Shown here in pieces: positions 56,875-64,000 of a stretch of 64,000 bases of DNA (the stretch's first letter is position 1; the number at the start of each line of letters is the position of its first letter). The notes beneath the pieces were generated by a model. It was not told the DNA's origin and ran no database searches. It saw only the letters and a list, made by a program, of their open reading frames with translations. The DNA is from Streptomyces sp. NK08204 (GTDB lineage: Bacteria > Actinomycetota > Actinomycetes > Streptomycetales > Streptomycetaceae), in contig NZ_JAINVF010000002.1 of NCBI RefSeq assembly GCF_020400585.1, positions 124,001-188,000 of the forward strand, written 5' to 3'. Position numbers and translations under genes: made by a program.

Positions 56875-59619
56875 GTGGAGCGGTCGGACGGGTCGCTGTC
56901 CCGGCGCGGTCTGCGTGGCCGAGAGACCGAACTCGAGCAGCTGCGCGCAGTGCTCACATCGGTCGTCCGCACCGAAAGCGGCGCGTTGGTCCTGCTCCGA
57001 GGGGAGCCGGGCATCGGCAAGACCGCGCTGCTCGGCGAGGTCGTCACCACGGCCGGTGCGGCGGGCTTCTCGGTCGGTCTGGGCAAGGCCGACGAACTGC
57101 ACCACATCGTCCCGCTCTCCTCGCTGGCGGCCTGCCTCCTGTACGGTGACCGGCCGCTGCTGTCCAGTGACGCGTTCGCCGACCTCACCCGCCACCACGA
57201 CCAGCGGATCTGGCTGGTCGAGCGCGTGGCGGAAGCGATCGAGGCCAGGGCCGCCGAGATGCCCGTGCTGATCGCCCTGGACGACGTGCAGTGGGCCGAC
57301 CCACTGAGCAGATTCGCCCTGAAACAGCTCCCGACACGCCTGCGGACATCGCCGGTTCTGTGGGTGCTCACCGGGCGGCAGGATCCCGCCGGGCCGGCGC
57401 AGGAGATCGTCGCGGTGGCCAAGGGCGGGCTCCCGTCGGTCACCGTGCCCCTGGGACCGCTCTCCGCCACGGCGATCGGCCAGCTGGCCGACGACACCCT
57501 GGGCGCGGCTGTCGACGACCGGGTACGGCAGCTGCTCGACGGAGCCGGCGGGAACCCGTTCCTGGCGGTCGAGATGCTCATGGGACTGGGGACCACCGGC
57601 CCGTCGGGGGAGCCCGTGCCCGAGGGGCTCGTGGTGGGCGTGCGCGGCAGGCTCAGGTCACTTGAGCCCAGCACCCTGCGCTTCCTGCAGATGGGAGCGG
57701 TGCTGGGACGCAGATTCGGCTTCCTCGACGCCGCCGCGCTCTACGGCCGACCGTCCGCCGGTTTGCTCGCGGAGCTGGAGGAGGCGGTGCGCGCCGGGCT
57801 CCTGGACGACGACGGCGAACAGCTGGTCTTCCGGCACGACCTGCTGCGCCAGGCCGTCTACGTGGACATCCCGCCGTCGGCCCGCAAGGCTCTGCACCGG
57901 GAGGCCGCGGGACACCTGGTCGCGGCCGGGCACCGGCCGATCGACGCGGTGTCGCACATTCTCCGGGGCGCCCAGGCCGGAGACGACGAAGCGGTGACGC
58001 TGCTGCGGCAGGCCGCCGACGACGTCCTGTCGGTCACGCCGGGCCTCGCGGCCGACCTGATGACGCGCGCCCTGGAACTGGTGCCTCCCGGACGGCCGTT
58101 GTGGTACGACGTCGGTGTGCAGGCGATCGTCTGTCTGACCCGGGCCGGCCGGAACCGCGAGGCGCTGGAGACCGGCGACCGGCTGCTGGCCGCCCGGCCG
58201 CCTCTGGAGACGTTCGGCCGGATCCAGGCCGCCCTCGGCGGGACGCTCTGGAACCTGGACGTCGCCGAGGAGTTGCGCCGCCGCGCCGAGACAGCCCTCG
58301 CGCTCGGCGGTGCCGCCCCGGAGGTCGAGGCGCGGCTCACCGCCCTGCGTGCGCTGGCCCTCTCCCGGGGCGAGGATCTCGGCGCGGCACTGGAGGCCGG
58401 CGAGAACGCCCTGCGTGCGGCCATCGCGACCGGTGACCGGGAGGCACACGTGCTGGCCCTGTTCGGTCTGGGGGAGAGCGCTCTGAACGCCGGTGCGAAC
58501 GCCGTCGCGCTGGAACGCTTCACCGCGCTCAGCGCCGTCGAGCCCGCCTTCCTTCCCGAGGAGATCGTCGCGCACCAGCACATGGACGACTTCGAGGCCG
58601 GCCGGCGGCTGCTGCTGCGGGCGGCGGACGACGGCGGCTCGGTGCCGCAGACCATGCTGCTGTGGGCACAGGCCTCGCAGCATCTGGGGCTGGGCGACCT
58701 CGACGACGCGGAGTCCGACCTGGTCACCATGGAGCGCCTGGAGAACGACGTGCACATCTGCGTCCAGCAGGTGAACGCCCGGGTGATCCGCTCCTGGATC
58801 GCCCTGCTGCGCGGCGACCGGGAAGCGGCGCGGCACCAGCTGACCGCCGCGCGGGAACGACGTGCGACCAAACCGAACCCTGGCAACACGGCGGCGGTGC
58901 GCTTCCTGGAGGCGCTCATCGCCGACGACGAGGGGAACACCGCGCTCGCGCTCGACAGGATCCGGCAGGTGCAGCAGGAAGGTCCCTTCATGCGCTGGCG
59001 GCTGCTGCGCACCTGGGTCGACTCCGCGATACGCATGGCCCTCAGCGGCGCGGACCGGGCGCTGGCCGAGGATCTGGCCGCACAGGCCGAGGCGCACGGC
59101 GCTCGCAACCCGGCCGTGCCCACCGCCACGGGCATCGCCGCCCAGGCCGCGGGCCTGGTGCGCAACGACCTCACCCTGCTGGAACGCGCGGTGGCCCTCC
59201 TCGAGGAGAGTCCGCGCCCGTTGGTCCGGGCCGGGGCCCAAGCCGACCTCGGCCGGGCACTGCTGACGGCAGACCGGGGAGCCGAGGCCAATGCCGCCCT
59301 GACCCGCGCCCACGACCTGTTCGTCGAGTCGGGTGCCCATGCCGCGGCGGCACGCGTGCAGCGCGATCTGGACCGTGCCGGGGCCGGCAGCCGCAGGGCG
59401 ACCACGCCGCGCCCGGTCCAGGGCTGGGAGGCCCTTACGGCCTCGGAGAAGAAGATCGCGCGCCTGGTCGCCGCCGGCCACACCAACCGGTCGGCCGCCG
59501 ATCTGCTCGTCGTCTCCCCGCACACGGTCAACACGCACCTGACCTCCGCCTTCCGCAAACTGTCGGTCAACTCGAGGGTCCAGTTGGCCCATGTGGTCAT
59601 GGCCTTGCCCGAGGACTGA
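56875..59619 (+). CDS. LuxR-family AAA (LAL) transcriptional regulator
   Basis: 914 residues. The N-terminal STAND-type AAA domain (about 10-310) has Walker A GEPGIGKT at 43-50, Walker B LIALDDVQWADPL and an LWVLTGRQDP sensor region. A long helical, TPR-like middle (about 340-830) follows, then a LuxR HTH (about 848-910: EALTASEKKIARLVAAGHTN, RSAADLLVVSPHTVNTHLTS, AFRKLSVNSRVQL). Such LALs regulate sugar uptake or secondary metabolism. I chose GTG 56875 (AGAGGGG at 56863-56869) rather than TTG 56848. The nearest downstream genes are an alpha/beta hydrolase and the sugar ABC importer, plausible targets. Confidence 0.9.
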   Translation: MERSDGSLSRRGLRGRETELEQLRAVLTSVVRTESGALVLLRGEPGIGKTALLGEVVTTAGAAGFSVGLGKADELHHIVPLSSLAACLLYGDRPLLSSDAFADLTRHHDQRIWLVERVAEAIEARAAEMPVLIALDDVQWADPLSRFALKQLPTRLRTSPVLWVLTGRQDPAGPAQEIVAVAKGGLPSVTVPLGPLSATAIGQLADDTLGAAVDDRVRQLLDGAGGNPFLAVEMLMGLGTTGPSGEPVPEGLVVGVRGRLRSLEPSTLRFLQMGAVLGRRFGFLDAAALYGRPSAGLLAELEEAVRAGLLDDDGEQLVFRHDLLRQAVYVDIPPSARKALHREAAGHLVAAGHRPIDAVSHILRGAQAGDDEAVTLLRQAADDVLSVTPGLAADLMTRALELVPPGRPLWYDVGVQAIVCLTRAGRNREALETGDRLLAARPPLETFGRIQAALGGTLWNLDVAEELRRRAETALALGGAAPEVEARLTALRALALSRGEDLGAALEAGENALRAAIATGDREAHVLALFGLGESALNAGANAVALERFTALSAVEPAFLPEEIVAHQHMDDFEAGRRLLLRAADDGGSVPQTMLLWAQASQHLGLGDLDDAESDLVTMERLENDVHICVQQVNARVIRSWIALLRGDREAARHQLTAARERRATKPNPGNTAAVRFLEALIADDEGNTALALDRIRQVQQEGPFMRWRLLRTWVDSAIRMALSGADRALAEDLAAQAEAHGARNPAVPTATGIAAQAAGLVRNDLTLLERAVALLEESPRPLVRAGAQADLGRALLTADRGAEANAALTRAHDLFVESGAHAAAARVQRDLDRAGAGSRRATTPRPVQGWEALTASEKKIARLVAAGHTNRSAADLLVVSPHTVNTHLTSAFRKLSVNSRVQLAHVVMALPED

Positions 59620-59726
59620 GCGGATCCGCCGGTACGTCCGGCACGTCTTGGTACGTTCACGCGATGCCCGCGGTAACCGGATGCGCTTGGCTGGAACGCC
59701 AGGACTCATTCGGAGGTCATCGGAAC

Positions 59727-60491
59727 GTGAACGGACCCGCTCCCCACCCGCCGACCGTCGTGCTCGTGCACGGGGCGTTCACCGACGCCTCCTCCTGGGC
59801 GGGTGTCATCACCCTCCTGCAGGCCGCCGGCCTGACCGTGCTCGCCCCGGCGAACCCGCTGCGCGGACTGGCGCAGGACGCCGCCTACATCAGGAGCGTG
59901 GTGCGCCAGATCGACGCCCCGGTCGTCCTGGTCGGACACGGTTACGGAGGCGCTGTCATCACCCATGCCGCCGGCGACTGCGACCAGATTGTGGCCCTGT
60001 GCTACGTCGCGGCGTTCGGCCTGGACGCCGGAGAGTCCGTCCTGGACATCCTGAGCCGTTTCGCCTCTGCCCCGGTGACCGACACCACCATCACGGCAGC
60101 GCTGCCCGCCCGGTTCACCGGTGGCCCGGAGGGCGAGATGTACCTCATCGAGGAACAGTTCGGGCCGACGTTCGCCGCCGACCTGTCACCGCACGTCACA
60201 GATGTCCTGGCCGTGACCCAACGCCCGATCGCGCGAGGCGCGTTGACCGGTACGTCGGGGCCGCCGGCCTGGGCCTGCAAGCCGTCGTGGTACGCCATCG
60301 CGGCCGCCGACCGGATGCTCGCCCCCACGGCCCAGCGCTTCATGGCCCAGCGCATGGCGGCCACCGAGTACTCGGTGGCCGCTTCGCACGGCGTCGTCCT
60401 GTCACAGCCCGGCGCCGTGGCGGCGATGATCCGGGAAGCCGCCGAACAGGGCACGGACCGCGGCGACGGCTACGGGCTCCCGCGCGGCTGA
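59727..60491 (+). CDS. Alpha/beta-hydrolase fold protein lacking the nucleophile serine
   Basis: 254 residues. PTVVLVHGAFTDASSWAGVI, LTVLAPANPLRGLAQDAAYI and VLVGHGYGGAVITHAAGD are the oxyanion and nucleophile-elbow motifs of the EstC/methylesterase-like family. The elbow should read GHSYGG; here residue 72 is Gly, so the Ser nucleophile is missing. The catalytic Asp (YAIAAADRMLAP) and His (ASHGVVLS) appear to be kept. It may be an inactive or binding-only homologue, or use another nucleophile. GTG 59727 is preferred: GGAGG lies at 59712-59716. The ATG at 59664 has no ribosome site. Confidence 0.85.
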   Translation: MNGPAPHPPTVVLVHGAFTDASSWAGVITLLQAAGLTVLAPANPLRGLAQDAAYIRSVVRQIDAPVVLVGHGYGGAVITHAAGDCDQIVALCYVAAFGLDAGESVLDILSRFASAPVTDTTITAALPARFTGGPEGEMYLIEEQFGPTFAADLSPHVTDVLAVTQRPIARGALTGTSGPPAWACKPSWYAIAAADRMLAPTAQRFMAQRMAATEYSVAASHGVVLSQPGAVAAMIREAAEQGTDRGDGYGLPRG

Positions 60492-60609
60492 TGCGCAGGT
60501 CAATCAGCTAGCATCCCTGTTCGATCGGTAAGACGCCGGTGTCAAAGCCTCTCCTCGGCGACGCGGGACGCCTGGCCTCGACCACAGGCTCGCTCGGGAA
60601 GGCACCACC

Positions 60610-61863
60610 TTGAACTCACCGGCCCCCAGACCGTCGGCGCGGCGGATCACCACCCTTCTCGGGACCGTCGCCCTCGCACTGGCTGCCACCGGCTGCGGCG
60701 GGGGAACCGGCGCCGCGTCGGCCCCGGACAAGGTGACCTCCATCACGGCGCTCGACTACTACACCGACGCGACCGAGCACGCCCAGTGGAGCAAGCGGCT
60801 CACCGACTGCGGCAGGACCGCCGGCGTCAAGGTCGAGCACACCAGTGTCCCGTTGCCGTCGCTCATCCCCCGGGTCCTGCGACAGGCGTCGTCACGCACC
60901 CTGCCCGACCTGCTGATGCTCGACAACCCCGACCTCCAGCAGATCGCGAGCACCGGCGCACTGACGCCGCTGGACCGCTACCGCATCGACACCACCGGCT
61001 TCGCCGAGGGCATTCTCTCGGCGGGCACCTACCGCGGAAAGGTGTACGGGCTGGCGCCCACCGTCAACACGATCGCCCTCATCTACAACAAGGACATGCT
61101 CGCCGAGGCCGGTGTCGCCGTGCCACAGACCTGGAACGAGCTGAAGACGGCGGCCGCCCGCCTGACCCGCCCGGGGCGCTACGGCATCGCCGTCTCCGCC
61201 AACGCCACCCCCGAAAGCACCTGGCAGTTCCTGCCCTTCCTGTGGTCCGACGGCGGGGACGAGAAGCACCTGGACACCCCGCAGGCCGCTCAGGCCCTCC
61301 GGTTGTGGACCGACCTGGTGAAGAGCGGATCCATGTCGAGGTCGGCACTGAACTGGACCCAGGCCGACCTCCACGACCAGTTCGCCGCTGGAAAGACCGC
61401 CATGATGGTCAACGGACCCTGGCGGATTCCCGCGCTGAACAAGGACCATGACCTGCACTGGGGAGTGGCCCCCCTCCCCGTCCGCCAGAAGGGGCAGAAG
61501 CTCGTCACGCCCCTCGGCGGCGAGGTGTGGACGGTGCCGCAGAACTCTTCCCCGTCCCGGCAGGAGAAGGCCGCCCGGGTGCTGGCCTGCCTGAACGACC
61601 CCACGACCATGCTGGCCGTGGCGAAGGATCACCTCACCGTGCCCTCCCGCACCGCGGTGGCGGCCCGGTACGCCGAGCAGGTCCCGTCGATGTCCGGCTT
61701 CGTCACCAGCGTGGAGGGGGCCCGCTCCCGTACCGCCGAACTCGGCGTCAAGTGGCCCGGAACGGCGACGGCGATATCCACGGCGATCCAGTCCGCGCTG
61801 ACGGGCCGGCAGACGCCGGAGGAAGCACTCGCCCGCGCGCAGCGGCTCGCGACCGCTTCATGA
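60610..61863 (+). CDS. Sugar ABC transporter solute-binding lipoprotein
   Basis: 417 residues. A lipoprotein signal ends LAATGC, with lipid-modified Cys29. The MalE-like body includes LPDLLMLDNPDLQQIAS, LAPTVNTIALIYNKDMLAEA, FLPFLWSDGGDEKHLDTPQA and GKTAMMVNGPWRIPALN. It belongs to the carbohydrate-binding (family 1) type. The start is TTG 60610, with GGGAAGG six bases upstream. Two permease genes follow with 4-base overlaps. No ATP-binding gene is present. Confidence 0.92.
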   Translation: MNSPAPRPSARRITTLLGTVALALAATGCGGGTGAASAPDKVTSITALDYYTDATEHAQWSKRLTDCGRTAGVKVEHTSVPLPSLIPRVLRQASSRTLPDLLMLDNPDLQQIASTGALTPLDRYRIDTTGFAEGILSAGTYRGKVYGLAPTVNTIALIYNKDMLAEAGVAVPQTWNELKTAAARLTRPGRYGIAVSANATPESTWQFLPFLWSDGGDEKHLDTPQAAQALRLWTDLVKSGSMSRSALNWTQADLHDQFAAGKTAMMVNGPWRIPALNKDHDLHWGVAPLPVRQKGQKLVTPLGGEVWTVPQNSSPSRQEKAARVLACLNDPTTMLAVAKDHLTVPSRTAVAARYAEQVPSMSGFVTSVEGARSRTAELGVKWPGTATAISTAIQSALTGRQTPEEALARAQRLATAS

Positions 61864-62771
61864 CCTGTCCGCCGGCCCCCACCCGGACCCGCTTGCGGGC
61901 ACTGCTCGCCCGGTGGGGGTTCGTCGTGCCCGCCGCGGTCTACCTGCTGCTGTTCTTCGGCTACCCGATCGTCGAGAACGTGGTGATGAGCTTCCAGCAG
62001 TACACGCCCGCCACCTTCTACACCGGGGCCGCGCCGTTCGTCGGGCTGCGGAACTACGCGGAGATCCTGGCGTCGGGCCTGTTCTCCCAGGCACTGCTGA
62101 CCACGGTCCTGTTCACCGCGGGTTCGGTCGCCGGGCAGTTCCTGCTCGGTCTCGCCCTGGCCCTGTTCTTCCGCCGCAGCTTCCCGCTCGGCGGCCTGTT
62201 GCGCTCGCTCCTGCTGCTGCCGTGGCTGCTGCCGCTCGTCGTCTCGGCCACGACGTGGAAGTGGATGCTCGACACCGACGACGGAGTCGTCAACAACGCA
62301 CTGCGCGCCCTCCACCTCGTGTCGTCCGGCATCCCCTGGCTCACCGGCACCTCACAGGCACTCGTGTCGGTGACCCTCGTCAACATCTGGGTGGGAATCC
62401 CCTTCAACACCGCGATCCTGTACAGCGGCCTGCGGAACATCCCGGCCCAGCTGTACGAGGCGGCAGACCTGGACGGCGCCGGTCCGGTGGCGTCGTTCCG
62501 CCACATCACGTGGCCGCTGCTGCGGCCCGCCGTGAGCGTCGTGCTGGTGCTGGGCGTGGTCTACACCCTCAAGGTGCTGGACATCATCCTCGTCGTGACG
62601 GGCGGAGGACCGGCCGACGCCACGCAGACCCTCGCCACCCAGTCCTACGAACTGTCCTTCCAGCAGTTCGAGTTCGGGCGCGGCGCCGCCATGGGCAACG
62701 TACTCATCATCCTCTCGCTCGTCCTCGCCCTCGTCTTCCTGCGCGCCGACCGGCGCGCCGCGCACCCATGA
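61860..62771 (+). CDS. Sugar ABC transporter permease (MalF-like)
   Basis: 303 residues with six TM helices. FVVPAAVYLLLFFGYPIVEN is TM1; the EAA motif reads YEAADLDGAGPVASFRHITW, the coupling helix to the ATPase. The sequence fits the UgpA/MalF half of carbohydrate importers. It starts on ATG 61860 inside the binding-protein stop and overlaps the second permease. The substrate is unknown. Confidence 0.92.
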   Translation: MTCPPAPTRTRLRALLARWGFVVPAAVYLLLFFGYPIVENVVMSFQQYTPATFYTGAAPFVGLRNYAEILASGLFSQALLTTVLFTAGSVAGQFLLGLALALFFRRSFPLGGLLRSLLLLPWLLPLVVSATTWKWMLDTDDGVVNNALRALHLVSSGIPWLTGTSQALVSVTLVNIWVGIPFNTAILYSGLRNIPAQLYEAADLDGAGPVASFRHITWPLLRPAVSVVLVLGVVYTLKVLDIILVVTGGGPADATQTLATQSYELSFQQFEFGRGAAMGNVLIILSLVLALVFLRADRRAAHP

Positions 62772-63598
62772 GGGGCGGGCCGGCGCGGCGCGGACGCCGC
62801 CGTGGCCTGCTCTCCACCGTCGTCGGGACAGTCCTGCTCGCGGTGATGCTGTTTCCCGTCTACTGGATGGTGAACGCCTCTCTGCAGCCGACGGGCACCA
62901 CACTGCGGGCGGGCTGGTTCCCTTCCCACCCGGACTTCAGCGGCTACGCCACAGCACTGCGCGATCAGGGCCCCAACCTGGTCACCAGCCTCGTCGTGGC
63001 CCTCGGCAGCGTCGCGCTCAGCCTCGGGCTCGCCGCTCCGGCTGCCTACGCCCTGGCCCGGTTCTCCCTGCGGGGAACCCGCCTCGTACTCTTCGGGGTC
63101 CTGATCACGCAGATGGTGCCGGGCATCGTCGTGGCGAACGCGCTCTACGGCGCCTACAACGACCTGGGACTGCTGAACTCCCGCCTGGGACTCGTCCTCG
63201 CGGACTCCACCGCCGGGGTCCCGTTCGCCGTCATCGTCCTGCACTCGTTCATGCGGGGCATTCCCAGGGAGATCATCGAAGCCGCGCGCGTGGACGGCGC
63301 CGGGAGGCTGCGCACCTTCTGCGCCGTGGTGCTGCCGCTGAGCCGGAACGCACTGGTCACCGCTGCTCTCTTCACCTTCCTCTTCGCCTGGAGCGACTTC
63401 CTCTTCGGCCTCACACTGACCACCACCGAGACGGTCCGGCCGGTCACCCTGGGCATCTACGAGTACATCGGTGCTCACACGACCCAGTGGAACGCGGTGA
63501 TGGCCACCGCGGTCCTGGCGTCGGTGCCGGCGGCGGTGCTGCTGGTCGTCGCCCAGCGCTTCCTCACCGTCGACGCCACCAGCGGCGCGGTCAGGTGA
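62768..63598 (+). CDS. Sugar ABC transporter permease (MalG-like)
   Basis: 276 residues with six TM helices. LLAVMLFPVYWMVNASLQPT is TM1; EAA motif REIIEAARVDGAGRLRTFCA precedes VVLPLSRNALVTAALFTFLF. It is the UgpE/MalG-type partner of the preceding permease. A 4-base overlap links both. The operon has no own ATPase, so the shared Streptomyces ATPase MsiK is the probable energy source. The convergent GNAT gene overlaps its 3' end by 8 bases. Confidence 0.92.
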   Translation: MRGGPARRGRRRGLLSTVVGTVLLAVMLFPVYWMVNASLQPTGTTLRAGWFPSHPDFSGYATALRDQGPNLVTSLVVALGSVALSLGLAAPAAYALARFSLRGTRLVLFGVLITQMVPGIVVANALYGAYNDLGLLNSRLGLVLADSTAGVPFAVIVLHSFMRGIPREIIEAARVDGAGRLRTFCAVVLPLSRNALVTAALFTFLFAWSDFLFGLTLTTTETVRPVTLGIYEYIGAHTTQWNAVMATAVLASVPAAVLLVVAQRFLTVDATSGAVR

Positions 63599-63938
63599 GG
63601 GTCCGCAGCTCCGTCTTGAGCCAGTCCAGGATCTCCGGGGTCACCGGGTCGGTGATGTCCGCGAACTCCTCATGCTTCTCCAGGTACTTGGCCACATAGG
63701 GACAGACCGGCACGATGCGCATGCCTGAGCGGCGTACGTCGGTGAGGGCCTCCTGGACCAGGCGCGCGGCCAGCCCCTGTCCGGCGAAGGCGTCGTCGAC
63801 TTCCGTGTGGTAGAAGACCCGCTGCTCACCATGGTCGCGATAGGCGGTCAGACCGGCGAGCCGGCCGCCGGCCAGAATCTCGTAACGGTGCCTGTCGTCC
63901 GCCCGTTCGACGGCCGGGGCGGGGGAGGGCCGGTTCAT
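63591..63938 (-). CDS. Small GNAT N-acetyltransferase (YidJ/YjdJ type)
   Basis: 115 residues, the compact acetyltransferase family. RYEILAGGRLAGLTAYRDHG, VFYHTEVDDAFAGQGLAARL (the acetyl-CoA pyrophosphate loop G-x-G-x-A) and MRIVPVCPYVAKYLEKHEEF with the conserved Cys-Pro-Tyr are all present. The C-terminus ends DPVTPEILDWLK. Such proteins acetylate small amines or proteins; the target is unknown. ATG 63936-63938 (complement). Its stop lies 8 bases inside the convergent permease gene. Confidence 0.88.
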   Translation of the reverse strand: MNRPSPAPAVERADDRHRYEILAGGRLAGLTAYRDHGEQRVFYHTEVDDAFAGQGLAARLVQEALTDVRRSGMRIVPVCPYVAKYLEKHEEFADITDPVTPEILDWLKTELRTLT

Positions 63939-64000
63939 CGGGTTCCTTTCGGTGGGTGCGGGTCGGTGGTGCGCCGGGCCTCCATGGACGAGGGGTCCCG

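Overview
The window is high-GC actinobacterial chromosome and almost certainly Streptomyces. It carries SepH, CutRS, a ferrochelatase with the actinobacterial Fe-S cysteines, DUF4193, DUF3093, DUF3710 and DUF3159 proteins and paired TrkA-type proteins, with dense GTG and ATG starts and many 4-bp stop/start overlaps. No tRNA, rRNA, CRISPR array, transposase or replication origin was seen.

Bases 1-26920 are a core housekeeping block. In order it holds a phosphatase-family tail, thymidine kinase, a two-domain VOC protein, a rhodanese, SepH (cell division), an FAD sugar-lactone oxidase with an MFS exporter, coproporphyrin ferrochelatase, an inositol-phosphatase family enzyme, CutRS, small Zn-ribbon and membrane proteins, a thioesterase, dUTPase, DUF3710, an orphan ABC ATPase, KdpDE without KdpFABC, an OB-fold protein, DUF3159, two TrkA-type NAD-binding proteins, an APC permease and a TRAM-domain RNA methyltransferase. 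Several strong intrinsic terminators separate the units.

Bases 26921-28510 are a gene graveyard. Pieces of a HEAT-repeat protein, an IPT/TIG protein, a frameshifted GNAT acetyltransferase and a sigma-70 region 4 lie end to end.

Bases 28511-53123 are a contractile injection system (CIS, phage-tail-like) locus. It has a membrane-anchored 'hydrolytic' Ig-like protein, a LuxR-type regulator with a degenerate receiver, a large exported beta-propeller protein, a tail terminator (DUF4255), an AAA+ ATPase, a divergent DUF4157 putative effector, sheath, two tube proteins, small assembly proteins, a 1021-residue disordered repeat protein, LysM hub protein, VgrG-like spike, PAAR tip, gp25, two baseplate wedge proteins and a CisA-like membrane protein. 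No tail fibre gene is evident, as in the cytoplasmic Streptomyces CIS. The disordered protein and the DUF4157 protein share short VQR-type motifs, which is the most intriguing lead.

Bases 53232-64000 are accessory. They hold a two-gene chimeric remnant (DJ-1/PfpI tail joined to a CydA head), a luciferase-like monooxygenase with its FMN reductase, an AraC regulator, a large LAL (LuxR) regulator, an alpha/beta hydrolase lacking its nucleophile serine, a sugar ABC importer without its own ATPase, and a small GNAT enzyme.
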